Notes under the pieces: generated by a model
The model's database searches: none
What the model saw: only the letters and a program-made list of their open reading frames with translations
What the model was told of the DNA's origin: nothing
Position numbers and translations under genes: made by a program
From: Sulfurovum sp. TSL1
Lineage (GTDB): Bacteria; Campylobacterota; Campylobacteria; Campylobacterales; Sulfurovaceae
DNA length: 64,000 nt
Direction: 5' to 3'
Assembly: GCF_019972135.1 (NCBI RefSeq)
Contig: NZ_BPFI01000001.1
Location: forward strand, 1,037,106 to 1,101,105
Shown here: positions 33,832 to 43,404 of the stretch, piece by piece
How the letters are laid out: each line of letters starts with the position of its first letter
Position numbering within the stretch: the first letter of the stretch is position 1

Positions 33832-36321
33832 ATGCTATATACTTTTTATCAAAAACTGATACTCAAATACCCCTTATCGGTTTTGATCATCCTTGTAAGC
33901 AGCATACTCATTTTTGGTATCAATGTTCTCAAATTAGAGATTGATGCTTCGGCAGAAACGCTTCTTTTAAATGATGATAAAGACTTGGCATTTTCCAGAA
34001 CTGTAGCCAAAAGGTTCCAAACCAATGATGTACTGATTCTTGCCTATAAACCAAAGCAGGATCTACTCTCTCCCAAAAGTCTGCAAACCCTAACACGTAT
34101 CACTAAAGATCTGGAGAAATTACCCCGTGTCGAATCCGTTGATTCACTCATCAATGTTCCCCTGTTTTTTTCACCTGTACGAGAGATGGATGATCTGATC
34201 AATGAAACCAGAACTCTAAAGAGTCCCGACATCAATCTCTCCATGGTCAAACACGAGTTTTTGACCAGTCCTCTTTATAAGGACAGCCTTGTCAATAAAG
34301 AGTTTACGATATCTTCGATCATCATCCATTTATATCAGGACCCCGAATATTTCACACTTCTGGAAAAAAGAAATCATCTACTGGACAAAGAGAAGAGCGC
34401 TTCACTGACAAAGGCAGAGAAACAGACCCTCCACGATGTCACAGAAGCATTTAAAGCACATAGAGATGCACAACGTGACATTGACAATCAGAATATTAAA
34501 GCGATCCGCTCTCTGATCTCAAAATATCACAATGAAGCTACGTTCTTTTTGGGCGGTGTGCAAATGATCTCCAACGATATCGTTGGATTCATTAAAAACG
34601 ATCTACTGATTTATGGAAGTACACTGATACTTCTCATTATCCTTGTTTTGGGCATTGTTTTCAAAAAGGCAAGATGGGTGATGCTGCCTATACTGATCTG
34701 TACGCTCTCTGTTATTGCGATCACAAGCAGTCTGGGATATTTTGAATGGGAGATCACTGTCATCTCTTCGAATTTTATTGCCTTGCAACTGATCATTACC
34801 ATTTCTATCGTTCTGCATTTGATTGTAAGGTATGAAGAACTTTTAACACTCTATCCTCATGCTTCATCCAAAAGACTTATCTTAGTTACGATGCTTACAA
34901 AAGCCACACCTACTTTCTTTGCTATTCTTACGACGATTGCAGGGTTCTCCACACTGCTCTATTCTCATATCTATCCTGTCATAAATCTGGGTTGGATGAT
35001 GAGTGCAGGAATTTCGATGTCACTCATTATTGCATTTATTGTGTTTCCTGCTGTACTGATGTTACTCAAAAAAACACCTCCTGTAAAGCAGAAGAAGTCC
35101 ATGGCCTTTATACCTTCTCTTACTGCCAAGATCGTACTGCATGATAAAAAAGCGATCTATATCGTCACCTTTCTCTCTATTGTCTTTAGTGTTACAGGGG
35201 CTTCGCAGCTTATTGTAGAGAACAGTTTTATCAACTACTTTAAAAAAGATACGGAGATCTACAAAGGTATGAGCATCATAGACCGGGAGCTGGGTGGAAC
35301 CACTCCTTTAGACATCATACTCACTTTATCGGACAAAAACAGTACTTTCTCATCCACTGCTGCAACACAAGAGAATACGGATGAAGAGGCAGATTCCTTC
35401 GAAGATGAATTTTCGGCTGTAGAGGACCAGGAGCAATACTGGTTTACGAACGAGAAGATCAAGATCATCAAAAAAGTCCATGACTATTTAACACATCTGG
35501 CACAGGTAGGTGAGGTACAGTCTTTTGCCACGCTTCTTGATACAGGAAAGATACTCAATAAAAACAAAGATCTGGACAGTATAGATCTCGCTTTGATCTA
35601 TAAAAAACTGCCCCAGAAATATAGAGATGTGATACTGACACCTTACGTCAATATTGAACATAACCAGCTCAGGTTTTCTACACGTATCATAGACTCCAAT
35701 GAAGGATTACGCAGAGATGCTTTACTCAAAAAGATCAAAGATGACCTGACACAACTCATAGATCCTGATGTCGCAACTGTTCAGCTCTCAAATCTTATGG
35801 TACTTTACAACAATATGCTGCAATCCCTGTTCCATTCACAGATCACGATGGTCGGTCTCGTATTGCTCATCGTTTTTCTCATGTTCCTTGTATTGTTCAG
35901 GTCTCTCAAACTTACATTGATCGCTTTGATCGTCAATATCATTCCAATAGCGCTTGTTTTTGGCTTTATGGGCTGGCTGCATATTCCACTGGACATTATG
36001 ACGATCACCATAGCTGCCATAGCCATGGGAATAGGTATCGATGATACGATACACTATATCCACCGGTTTCAAATTGAATTTGAAAAAGACAATCGTTACT
36101 ACTTTACCATGCATAGAACAAGCACCAGCATTGGAAATGCTTTATACTTTACCACACTGGTCATCGTGATAGGTTTTTCCATCCTGACGTTGTCAAATTT
36201 GATCCCGACCATTTATTTTGGCCTACTTACGATGGTGGTAATGGTCGCTGCACTTACTTCGGACCTGATACTTTTACCCAAACTTTTAATCCACTTCAAG
36301 CCCTTTAAGAGAGTAAAATAG
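33832..36321 (+). CDS. RND-superfamily (MMPL/HpnN-like) transporter of the Mla locus
   Basis: 829-aa inner-membrane protein with the RND layout: TM1, periplasmic loop, TM2-6, TM7, second loop, TM8-12. Sterol-sensing-like segments and IAIAMGIGIDDTIHYIHRFQIEF in the second half are characteristic of MMPL proteins. The second loop carries an acidic stretch (about residues 515-540, DSFEDEFSAVEDQE). In Campylobacterota (for example C. jejuni Cj1371-Cj1373) mlaA and mlaC are followed by such a protein rather than by MlaFEDB, so it likely energises or accepts lipid transfer. Its direct substrate is unproven. Confidence 0.9.
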   Translation: MLYTFYQKLILKYPLSVLIILVSSILIFGINVLKLEIDASAETLLLNDDKDLAFSRTVAKRFQTNDVLILAYKPKQDLLSPKSLQTLTRITKDLEKLPRVESVDSLINVPLFFSPVREMDDLINETRTLKSPDINLSMVKHEFLTSPLYKDSLVNKEFTISSIIIHLYQDPEYFTLLEKRNHLLDKEKSASLTKAEKQTLHDVTEAFKAHRDAQRDIDNQNIKAIRSLISKYHNEATFFLGGVQMISNDIVGFIKNDLLIYGSTLILLIILVLGIVFKKARWVMLPILICTLSVIAITSSLGYFEWEITVISSNFIALQLIITISIVLHLIVRYEELLTLYPHASSKRLILVTMLTKATPTFFAILTTIAGFSTLLYSHIYPVINLGWMMSAGISMSLIIAFIVFPAVLMLLKKTPPVKQKKSMAFIPSLTAKIVLHDKKAIYIVTFLSIVFSVTGASQLIVENSFINYFKKDTEIYKGMSIIDRELGGTTPLDIILTLSDKNSTFSSTAATQENTDEEADSFEDEFSAVEDQEQYWFTNEKIKIIKKVHDYLTHLAQVGEVQSFATLLDTGKILNKNKDLDSIDLALIYKKLPQKYRDVILTPYVNIEHNQLRFSTRIIDSNEGLRRDALLKKIKDDLTQLIDPDVATVQLSNLMVLYNNMLQSLFHSQITMVGLVLLIVFLMFLVLFRSLKLTLIALIVNIIPIALVFGFMGWLHIPLDIMTITIAAIAMGIGIDDTIHYIHRFQIEFEKDNRYYFTMHRTSTSIGNALYFTTLVIVIGFSILTLSNLIPTIYFGLLTMVVMVAALTSDLILLPKLLIHFKPFKRVK

Positions 36322-36412
36322 TTTACAATTTACTATGATCCCATAAGAATTAATATCTCATTTTATAAAATATGTTACAATCAAAAAAAATAAAATAATG
36401 GACCGATCATTT

Positions 36413-38362
36413 ATGTTTCAAGAATTCAAAATAGACAATTTAGACCAGTTTCCCAAAGCGTTAGACACCCTTTTAGACAAGCAACGAGAGATGATCGATG
36501 AGATCACGGCAAATGCCGAGACCAGTTATGACAAAGTCCTTAAACCCCTACAAGACCTGGACGAGGAGCTAGGGCTTTTCTTCACACCGCTTTCTCATCT
36601 TAATGCTGTGATGAACTCTGAAGAGACACAAAAAGCGTATGAAGCATCTATCCCTCTACTCTCCAAGTTTAGTTCTGAAATGGCACAGAATGAAGCTCTG
36701 TTTAAAAAGATAGAGGCGATCAAAGCAGATTCAAAAGAAGCGAACAAAGTGCTGGAACATGAAATCAGAGGCTTTGTACTCTCCGGGGTCAATCTTCCCG
36801 CAGATAAGAAAAAACGCATGGAAGAGATCAATCTCAAACTCTCTGAACTCTCTAACCAGTTTTCACAAAATCTGCTTGATGCGACCAACGCCTATGAACT
36901 CATTATCGAAGAGGTAAAAGATGTTGAAGGCATGCCTCAGTCCGACATCGATGCAGCACAAGAAGAGATCGATGGAAGGATCGTATACAAATTCACACTT
37001 CAAATTCCCAGTTATATGGCCTACATGACTTACGGACCTAACCGTGAGCACAGAAAAGAACTCTCCAAAGCCTATGCGACCAGAGCACCTGAAAACGCAG
37101 AGGTCATAGACCAGATCCTCGCACTCAAACATGAAAAGTCACAGCTTCTTGGCTTTAGCTCTTATGCAGAGTATGCATTGGAGACACGCGATGCGAGCCA
37201 TGAAGATGATGTCATCACATTCTTGAATGAACTGGCCGATGCTGCCTTGCCTCAAGCCAAAAACGAACTGGCTGAACTGAAGGCATTTGCACTTCAAACA
37301 GATGGTATAGAAGACTTGGCAGGTTATGATGTAGGCTACTATTCAGAGAAACTGAAAAAAGAAAAGTTTGACTTTGATGATACGATGACCAAACCCTACT
37401 TCAAACAAGAAAAAGTTTTAGAGGGATTATTGTACATTGTCTCAGAACTTTTTGGTGTCACCTTTGAACCTGCGGATGTACCTACCTGGCACGCATGTGT
37501 CAAACCTTTTGACATTTTCGAAGAGGGCAAACTCTCCGGACGTATCTACTTTGACCTTGAAGCGCGTAAAGAGAAACGCGGTGGTGCATGGATGAATGAC
37601 TGGGAGACACACTATGTGGACTCTAAAGGAGAATTACATCTTCCATCCGCTTTCATCGTCTGTAACTTCTCACCAACAACCCCAAAGACGCCCTCTTTAC
37701 TCAGACATGATGATGTAGTGACACTTTTCCATGAAATGGGACATGCCATCCATCACCTTTTTGGAAAATGCAAAGAGCGCTCCGTCTCGGGTATTAACGG
37801 TGTGGCATGGGATGTGGTAGAGTTTCCTTCACAATTTTTGGAGAACTTTGCTTATGAAGCTGCTATCTTAAAACGTTTTGGTTTTCATTATGAAACAGGA
37901 GAGCCTATTTCAAATGAACTGATGTCAAAGATCAAAGAGACCAAAAACTTCCAGGCAGCCCTTGGCATCTTGCGCCAGGTAGAGTTCTCATTGTTTGATT
38001 TTGTGCTGCATCAGGACCTTTACCAGGGTGAGGAAGTACAGAGATTACTCGATGGTATTCGAGAAAAGACCTCTTTGCTCACACCGCCGAGTTATAACAA
38101 ATTCCAACATGGATTTGCCCATATCTTTGCAGGTGGCTATGCTGCAGGATACTACAGCTATAAATGGGCTGAAGTACTCTCTGCGGATGCTTTTTTCTCC
38201 TGTTTGGATAATGAATCAGGATTTAACAAGGAACGTGCCAAAGGGTATAAAGAGTATATACTGGCAAGCGGTGGTGCGATTGAGATGTCTGAACTCTATG
38301 AAGAGTGGCTTGGACGGAAAGCAGATGTTCAAAGTCTGATCAAACTGTATGAAATAGCATAA
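36413..38362 (+). CDS. prlC: M3-family zinc oligopeptidase (oligopeptidase A / PrlC-like)
   Basis: Cytoplasmic peptidase degrading oligopeptides. The zinc site HEMGHAIHHLFG lies at about residue 440, with the downstream Glu of the M3 family in SQFLENFAYE. The N-terminal helical channel half and TPPSYNKFQHGFAHIFAGGYAAGYYSYKWAEVLSADAF near the C-terminus are typical. ATG 36413 (MFQEFKIDNL) seems more likely than 36398, which has no RBS. It lies 91 bp after the RND gene and could be transcribed separately. Confidence 0.93.
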   Translation: MFQEFKIDNLDQFPKALDTLLDKQREMIDEITANAETSYDKVLKPLQDLDEELGLFFTPLSHLNAVMNSEETQKAYEASIPLLSKFSSEMAQNEALFKKIEAIKADSKEANKVLEHEIRGFVLSGVNLPADKKKRMEEINLKLSELSNQFSQNLLDATNAYELIIEEVKDVEGMPQSDIDAAQEEIDGRIVYKFTLQIPSYMAYMTYGPNREHRKELSKAYATRAPENAEVIDQILALKHEKSQLLGFSSYAEYALETRDASHEDDVITFLNELADAALPQAKNELAELKAFALQTDGIEDLAGYDVGYYSEKLKKEKFDFDDTMTKPYFKQEKVLEGLLYIVSELFGVTFEPADVPTWHACVKPFDIFEEGKLSGRIYFDLEARKEKRGGAWMNDWETHYVDSKGELHLPSAFIVCNFSPTTPKTPSLLRHDDVVTLFHEMGHAIHHLFGKCKERSVSGINGVAWDVVEFPSQFLENFAYEAAILKRFGFHYETGEPISNELMSKIKETKNFQAALGILRQVEFSLFDFVLHQDLYQGEEVQRLLDGIREKTSLLTPPSYNKFQHGFAHIFAGGYAAGYYSYKWAEVLSADAFFSCLDNESGFNKERAKGYKEYILASGGAIEMSELYEEWLGRKADVQSLIKLYEIA

Positions 38363-38370
38363 TGATCTTC

Positions 38371-38404
38371 TCTCACTCTTAGGCCAGATCTCCGAAGAGT
38401 GAGA
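38371..38404 (+). promoter_or_regulatory. Perfect 10-bp inverted repeat between prlC and the small membrane protein gene
   Basis: TCTCACTCTT and AAGAGTGAGA flank a 14-nt loop. It is followed by GGATAGAAAGGAG rather than a T-run, and ends 8 bp before the Shine-Dalgarno of the next gene. It could be a weak terminator for prlC or a leader hairpin affecting the downstream gene. Confidence 0.5.
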
Positions 38405-38423
38405 GGATAGAAAGGAGTCTTTC

Positions 38424-38939
38424 GTGAGCGAATACCGTTCTCTTGCACTAACCGTGATCGCTATCTTTACCATCACTTTAGTGGCTGCCTACTTCAGTCC
38501 CTCATTCGCAGAACAAAAAACCTACCTGGAACTTTTCATCCTTTTTGGAAGCCTGCTTTTCATTTTTGCCGTGGTAGTGATCTTTGCAACGCTGGGATTT
38601 CACTCTTTTGCACTCTTTTTGAGTCTCTTTCTTGCTGCAGTGATCGCAATGTACGGGGTATTGGGGGCCTTGCTTATCACGGCTGTCACCTATTTTCTGT
38701 GGGGTTCCATTTTCGCGATGGAACTACTGTTGTTCTATAATGGCAGTGAAAGTGCCAAAGAGTGGTTCCTGTCCCGGTATGATTTCAAAACATTCAAGAT
38801 GGAATATGTTGCTTTTTATCCGCTGATGGGAATGCTCTATATTTTGTTGGAGTTTATACCCTATCTCTTTTCTAAAGAGAAGTTGTTGAAGTTCACCCCT
38901 TCAAAAGTTTTGAAGGAGATGGAGATGTTACTGGAGTAG
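38424..38939 (+). CDS. Conserved-looking four-to-five-helix membrane protein, function unknown
   Basis: 171 aa starting at GTG with a strong AAAGGAG RBS. About four hydrophobic helices (ALTVIAIFTITLVAAYF; LFILFGSLLFIFAVVVIFATLGF; SFALFLSLFLAAVIAMYGVLGALLITAVTYFLW; FYPLMGMLYILLEFIPYLF) and a charged C-terminus ending VLKEMEMLLE. No catalytic motif is recognised. It converges with argG, six bases apart. Confidence 0.8.
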   Translation: MSEYRSLALTVIAIFTITLVAAYFSPSFAEQKTYLELFILFGSLLFIFAVVVIFATLGFHSFALFLSLFLAAVIAMYGVLGALLITAVTYFLWGSIFAMELLLFYNGSESAKEWFLSRYDFKTFKMEYVAFYPLMGMLYILLEFIPYLFSKEKLLKFTPSKVLKEMEMLLE

Positions 38940-38945
38940 TTTGAT

Positions 38946-40217
38946 CTACTCTTCAGTATTCTTGATGAGAGAAGCGATACGTTCAGGCTGTTTTTTACCT
39001 TCAATGATGAATCTCAATGCATTCAGACGGATAAAGCCTTCTGCATCCGCCTGGTTATAGACTTCATCCTCTTCAAATGTAGAGTGTGCTTCTGAATAGA
39101 GTGATTCATCTGAACTTCTACCCACTACGATCACATTCCCTTTGTAAAGTTTGAGTTTTACTTCACCGTTGACTGTCTCTTGTGTTGTATCGATCGCTGC
39201 TTGCAACATCTTACGCTCCGGTGACCACCAGTATCCGTTATAGATCAGTTTTGCATACTTAGGCATAAGCTCATCTTTAAGGTGTGCTTCTTCTCTATCC
39301 AGTGTGATAGATTCGATCGCTCTGTGTGCTTTGAGCATGATCGTACCACCCGGCGTCTCATAGCATCCGCGTGCTTTCATCCCTACATAACGGTTCTCTA
39401 CGATATCGATACGTCCGATACCATGATTGTTGCCATAGTCATTCAGTGTTTTAAGAAGTGTTGCAGGGCTCATTGTTTCACCGTTGATCGCTATCGGGTC
39501 ACCTTTTTTATACGTAATGGTGATATACTCCGCCTCATCCGGAGCCTCTTCAGGAGAATTTGTCCATAGCCACATATCCTCTTCAGGTTCAGCTGCAGGA
39601 TTTTCAAGGTGAAGCCCTTCATATGAGATATGAAGCAGGTTTGCGTCCATAGAGTATGGGCTTGCTTTAGGGTTACCGTGCTCATCCATATGTTTTTTAG
39701 AGATCTCTATACCGTGTTCCTTTGCATAAGCAAGAAGCTTCTCACGTGAATTGAGGTCCCACTCTCTCCACGGTGCGATCACTGCGATATCCGGATTAAG
39801 ACCCAGATAACCAAGCTCGAAACGTACCTGGTCATTTCCTTTACCCGTTGCCCCGTGACTTACCGCATCAGCGCCGGTCTGTTGTGCGATCTCGATCTGC
39901 TTTTTAGCAATAAGCGGTCTTGCAATAGATGTTCCTAGCAGGTACTCACCCTCATAGATGGCATTGGCTCTGAACATAGGAAAGACAAAATCTTTTACAA
40001 ACTCTTCTCTAAGATCCAGAATAAAAATATTCTCAGGCTTGATACCCATATCCAATGCTTTCTGACGTGCAGGTTCTACCTCTTCACCCTGACCAAGATC
40101 AGCCGTGAAAGTCACTACTTCACACTCATACTCGTCTTGGAGCCATTTTAAGATAATACTCGTATCCAGTCCACCAGAATACGCCAATACTGCTTTTTTA
40201 ATTTTTCTTTTTGCCAT
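38946..40217 (-). CDS. argG: Argininosuccinate synthase
   Basis: 423-aa enzyme joining citrulline and aspartate in arginine synthesis. N-terminal P-loop-like [19 protein letters not shown], then [26 protein letters not shown] and the C-terminal [34 protein letters not shown]. Full length, apparently monocistronic; the CZB-like gene lies 86 bp upstream in the same direction. Confidence 0.97.
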   Translation of the reverse strand: MAKRKIKKAVLAYSGGLDTSIILKWLQDEYECEVVTFTADLGQGEEVEPARQKALDMGIKPENIFILDLREEFVKDFVFPMFRANAIYEGEYLLGTSIARPLIAKKQIEIAQQTGADAVSHGATGKGNDQVRFELGYLGLNPDIAVIAPWREWDLNSREKLLAYAKEHGIEISKKHMDEHGNPKASPYSMDANLLHISYEGLHLENPAAEPEEDMWLWTNSPEEAPDEAEYITITYKKGDPIAINGETMSPATLLKTLNDYGNNHGIGRIDIVENRYVGMKARGCYETPGGTIMLKAHRAIESITLDREEAHLKDELMPKYAKLIYNGYWWSPERKMLQAAIDTTQETVNGEVKLKLYKGNVIVVGRSSDESLYSEAHSTFEEDEVYNQADAEGFIRLNALRFIIEGKKQPERIASLIKNTEE

Positions 40218-40303
40218 GCTATAAGCCTTTAATTAATATTGTTGCAATTTTAGCGTAAATTTAGTTACGGATGGTTTTATTATTCTATGAATTTGAAGAC
40301 AAT

Positions 40304-40867
40304 CTATTCACTGACATAGGCTCCTCTTGCTCCACTCACAGAATTTTTAGACTTGTCTTTTTTACTTTTTTCAACCATTTTTAGGTTCATTTCATACTCT
40401 TTGGCAACCATATAACTGCCAAATGTGTCAAATTCATCCTCTCCTTTTGCATTGAGTTGTTTTTCAAGAAGTCTAAGATGTTGCTTCATTTTATCGCTTA
40501 AAGTGATGATCTCCTGGTAATGTACGGCAGATATTTTGATCGCTCCGTCACTTAACGGTTTTTTTCTACCAAATAAACTACTTTTATGCTTTGAGACACA
40601 GACTTCATAAATCTGCATAAAATGGTTATGTATGCCTTTCCATAATGCTTCGATTTCATATAAAGTATCCACACAGGTGCTATCCCTGAACAGCATGGCC
40701 TCCTGCTCCAGCCACTTTCCGAAATCAATGTCAGACATATTCAACTCAATGTCTTGTTTGTTTGTATCCAAAAGTCCCGCAGATAATAATTTTATCATGC
40801 CTACCCATCTGGTATGTTCTACTCTTGCTTGATGAAGATGATGTAGATATGTCTCTTTATTTGTCAT
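40304..40867 (-). CDS. CZB-like (chemoreceptor zinc-binding-type) domain protein
   Basis: 187 aa, soluble, no signal or membrane helix. Residues about 10-95 resemble the CZB domain: ARVEHTRWVGMIKLLSAGL, then DIDFGKWLEQEA where the usual zinc-ligand Cys of CxFGKW is Asp, and IEALWKGIHNHFMQIYEV with His residues. The remainder is helical and highly charged and contains no kinase, cyclase or methyl-accepting module. CZB domains bind zinc and sense hypochlorous acid or zinc in chemoreceptors and cyclases. Upstream lie a structured leader (40890-40935) and a nitrogen-type operator (40996). The biological role is unknown. Confidence 0.6.
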   Translation of the reverse strand: MTNKETYLHHLHQARVEHTRWVGMIKLLSAGLLDTNKQDIELNMSDIDFGKWLEQEAMLFRDSTCVDTLYEIEALWKGIHNHFMQIYEVCVSKHKSSLFGRKKPLSDGAIKISAVHYQEIITLSDKMKQHLRLLEKQLNAKGEDEFDTFGSYMVAKEYEMNLKMVEKSKKDKSKNSVSGARGAYVSE

Positions 40868-40889
40868 TTAGTATTCCTTGTCAATAGTA

Positions 40890-40935
40890 TCACTATATGA
40901 CATGACACAGGTCACATCCCAATGCTATATAGTGA
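40890..40935 (-). promoter_or_regulatory. Nested inverted repeats in the leader of the CZB-like gene
   Basis: Outer arms TCACTATAT (40890-40898) and ATATAGTGA (40927-40935) are perfectly complementary. Inside lies TGAC-ACAG-GTCA (40903-40914). A TAAAAT -10 candidate at 40959-40964 on the minus strand would put the whole structure in the 5' leader, ending 23 bp from the ATG. No known riboswitch class was recognised. A separate ATAGT-GAT-ACTAT repeat overlaps its start-proximal side. Confidence 0.45.
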
Positions 40936-40995
40936 TTTTAATAATTTCCTTCAGAAATATTTTATCCCAAAGGAATACTTATATTTTTTATAACT

Positions 40996-41012
40996 TGATT
41001 AATTTTTAACCA
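40996..41012 (-). promoter_or_regulatory. Putative nitrogen-regulon operator, site 5 (upstream of CZB-like gene)
   Basis: TGATTAATTTTTAACCA, identical over all 17 bases to site 1 before nasA. It is centred about 137 bp upstream of the CZB-like ATG and about 50 bp before the start implied by the TAAAAT box at 40959-40964. This is the only copy I found outside the nitrogen island. Confidence 0.5.
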
Positions 41013-41034
41013 AATAAATATAGATACTGTTTTC

Positions 41035-41376
41035 TTAGAAATCAAATCCGTATTTCTTCAAAATGATCTCCAACACCGCTTTCTTATAGGCTCCCGTATG
41101 ACGAAATATTTCTTTCCCGGATGCATCAAAAAATATCTGCGTAGGCATCTCTTTGAGTTTATAGATATCACGACTGACCAAACGTTCTTTTTGACCGTCA
41201 ATGGAATAGATCTGAAACTCCGGATGCACCTCTAAGACTTCAGCAAATACTTTGGACATCGCTAAACAGCTGTAACAGTGTGACATGCCAAACGCTAAAA
41301 TAGTAGGTTTACCGTTGCCGATATTATGTTTGATGTATCTATATTCGTTCACTGGTAATGGCTTCTTTTCTGACAT
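41035..41376 (-). CDS. Thioredoxin-like protein
   Basis: 113 aa from ATG 41376 (MSEKKPLPVNEYRY), preceded by TTGGAG; an ATG 12 codons upstream lacks an RBS. Thioredoxin fold with HCYSC active site (FGMSHCYSCLAMSKVFAEV) and the cis-Pro segment MPTQIFF. No signal peptide, so cytoplasmic. Role likely thiol reduction; partner unknown. Confidence 0.85.
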   Translation of the reverse strand: MSEKKPLPVNEYRYIKHNIGNGKPTILAFGMSHCYSCLAMSKVFAEVLEVHPEFQIYSIDGQKERLVSRDIYKLKEMPTQIFFDASGKEIFRHTGAYKKAVLEIILKKYGFDF

Positions 41377-41403
41377 TTTTGCTCCAAGCGTGTAATTAGG
41401 GTG

Positions 41404-41440
41404 ATTATACAAATCCTATCTTAAAAACTTTTGCTATAAT
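41404..41440. promoter_or_regulatory. Divergent -10 boxes for the thioredoxin-like gene and pdxJ
   Basis: TATAAT on the minus strand at 41404-41409 (28 bp from the thioredoxin-like ATG) and TATAAT on the plus strand at 41435-41440 (30 bp from the pdxJ ATG). No -35 boxes are evident in this 93-bp spacer. Confidence 0.6.
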
Positions 41441-41469
41441 CAAACTCATATTATTCAAGGAAATCAACC

Positions 41470-42252
41470 ATGTTATTGGGCGTAAACATAGACCATATTG
41501 CCGTACTGAGGGAAGCAAGAAAAGTAACAGACCCTGATCCGATCGATGCACTGAGCATCTGTAAACGTGCAGGAGCAGACCAGATCACGATCCATCTTCG
41601 TGAAGACCGGCGTCATATGCAGGATATGGATGCCAAAAATATTATAGAGCTTTCTTCTTTACCCGTGAACCTCGAATGTGCCATCTCTTCTGAAATGATA
41701 GATATCGCTTGTGAGCTAAAACCGCATCGTGTCACGCTTGTACCTGAAAAGCGTGAAGAGGTCACTACGGAAGGCGGTCTCGCAGTAACTGGCGAACAAC
41801 CGAAACTCAAAGAGGCTATCCAAAGACTGCACAAAGAAGAGATAGAAGTATCCCTTTTTATAGACCCTACCCTGGATGCCGTCAATGCATCACTTGAACT
41901 GGATGTAGAGTGGATAGAGTTTCATACGGGAAAATATGCCAACATCTATGCGATGCTCTACACGAACCTCTCCAAAACACACCACACTATCCCTGAACTT
42001 GAACTTCCGCGAAAGGTACTCAAAAAGATGCTCAAAGATGAACTCTGCAACCTGCGTCTGCTCTCCTGTGATGCAATGGAGCTTGGATTACGTGTGGCAG
42101 CGGGACATGGCCTTAATATGCAAAATGTCAAAGAGATCGCCGAAATAGAGACAATAGAAGAGCTGAACATCGGCCAAAGTATTATCGCGCGTTCTGTGTA
42201 TACCGGGCTTGAGCAAGCTATCATAGATATGAAATCTATGCTAATAAGATAA
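41470..42252 (+). CDS. pdxJ: Pyridoxine 5'-phosphate synthase
   Basis: Condenses 1-deoxyxylulose 5-phosphate with the PdxA product to give pyridoxine 5'-phosphate. 260 aa, starting LLGVNIDHIAVLREARKVTDPDPIDA; also DQITIHLREDRRHM, VTLVPEKREEVTTEGGL, and AGHGLNMQNV. RBS AAGGAAATCAACC. One base separates its stop from pdxA, so the two B6 enzymes are co-transcribed. Confidence 0.97.
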   Translation: MLLGVNIDHIAVLREARKVTDPDPIDALSICKRAGADQITIHLREDRRHMQDMDAKNIIELSSLPVNLECAISSEMIDIACELKPHRVTLVPEKREEVTTEGGLAVTGEQPKLKEAIQRLHKEEIEVSLFIDPTLDAVNASLELDVEWIEFHTGKYANIYAMLYTNLSKTHHTIPELELPRKVLKKMLKDELCNLRLLSCDAMELGLRVAAGHGLNMQNVKEIAEIETIEELNIGQSIIARSVYTGLEQAIIDMKSMLIR

Positions 42253-42253
42253 C

Positions 42254-43183
42254 ATGTCAAGAAAAAAAGTAGCCATATCCGTCGGTGATCTAAACGGTAT
42301 AGGTATACAGCTTGCCCTTGAGAACCATGACATCATTTCTCAAGAGATAGAGGCTGTTTACTGCATAGACAGAAACATGCTGGAACAAGCAGCCCATAAA
42401 TTAAACCTCACCATACCTTCTAATTTTCAAACGGTGGAAGATCTTGAAGGATACTTTGAGATAGAACCAGGAGTAGTCCGTAAAGAGAGCGGTGCCTATG
42501 CTTATGCTTCATTTGTCAGGGCAGTTGCACTTGCACGCAACAAAAAGGTCGATGCCATCACTACACTGCCCATACATAAAAAAGCATGGGAATTGGCGGG
42601 CGTAGCCTATAAAGGCCATACCGATGCCCTGAGAGATTTTTTCGATGCCGAAGCCATTATGATGTTAGGTTCACCTCAGATGTATGTCGCTCTTTTCACC
42701 GAACATATACCGCTTAGAGAGGTAGCCGGAAGCATCAATGAAAAAGCGTTAACAAGATTTCTCATAGACTTTTACCAGACAGCCAAACCTAGTACACAGG
42801 TAGGTGTGCTAGGTCTGAACCCACATGCCGGAGATGATGGGGTGCTGGGGGATGAAGAACGTATCATACAAAAAGCGATAGAGAATGCCCACAGAGAAAT
42901 AGGCACTAAAATATTCAGTGCTCCGCTTGTACCGGATGTCGCCTTTACCCCCAGAGTACGTGCGAACTATACACACTACATTGCCATGTACCATGACCAG
43001 GGCCTGGCCCCTCTCAAAGCCTTGTACTTTGATGAAGGGATCAATGTATCATTGAACCTGCCGATACTAAGAACTTCCGTAGACCACGGCACGGCATTTG
43101 ACATCGCCTATAAAGGTGTTAAAATAAGTAGTCTAAGTTACTTGAACGCAGTAAAATATATTGTGGATCACACCATACGTTAA
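42254..43183 (+). CDS. pdxA: 4-hydroxythreonine-4-phosphate dehydrogenase
   Basis: Oxidises 4-phosphohydroxythreonine for PdxJ. 309 aa with KVAISVGDLNGIGIQLAL, THPLHKK-like TTLPIHKKAWELAGVAYKGHTDALRDF, LGLNPHAGDDGVLGDEE, and YHDQGLAPLKALYFDEGINVSLNLPILRTSVDHGTAFD. The metal-ligand His residues are present. Its stop overlaps the convergent Cys-rich gene by 4 bp. Confidence 0.96.
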   Translation: MSRKKVAISVGDLNGIGIQLALENHDIISQEIEAVYCIDRNMLEQAAHKLNLTIPSNFQTVEDLEGYFEIEPGVVRKESGAYAYASFVRAVALARNKKVDAITTLPIHKKAWELAGVAYKGHTDALRDFFDAEAIMMLGSPQMYVALFTEHIPLREVAGSINEKALTRFLIDFYQTAKPSTQVGVLGLNPHAGDDGVLGDEERIIQKAIENAHREIGTKIFSAPLVPDVAFTPRVRANYTHYIAMYHDQGLAPLKALYFDEGINVSLNLPILRTSVDHGTAFDIAYKGVKISSLSYLNAVKYIVDHTIR

Positions 43184-43404
43184 CAAAAAAGCGTTGGTGT
43201 TTCATCCTCAACCACTTCACAGTTCTCATTCATCTGTGCACAAAGTCTTTCTTGACAGGATTTACATAAGTAGCGGTAATTTTGCATATCGTAATGGATC
43301 GTATCACCTTCTTTAATATCATCATAACACTCCGCACATACATTGGTTACCCGTAAAAGTATCTCTTTTGTTGCTTCTTGTGTTACAAAACATGGACTAC
43401 TCAT
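43180..43404 (-). CDS. Small Cys-rich, probably zinc-binding protein
   Basis: 74 aa from ATG 43404, preceded by AGGGAG at 5 bp; a GTG two codons upstream is in frame. Pairs NVCAECYDD and YLCKSCQERLC form a two-CxxC zinc-ribbon-like unit, with further Cys at the ends. It starts 8 bp inside the upstream TPR gene, so they are co-expressed. Function unknown. Confidence 0.75.
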   Translation of the reverse strand: MSSPCFVTQEATKEILLRVTNVCAECYDDIKEGDTIHYDMQNYRYLCKSCQERLCAQMNENCEVVEDETPTLFC

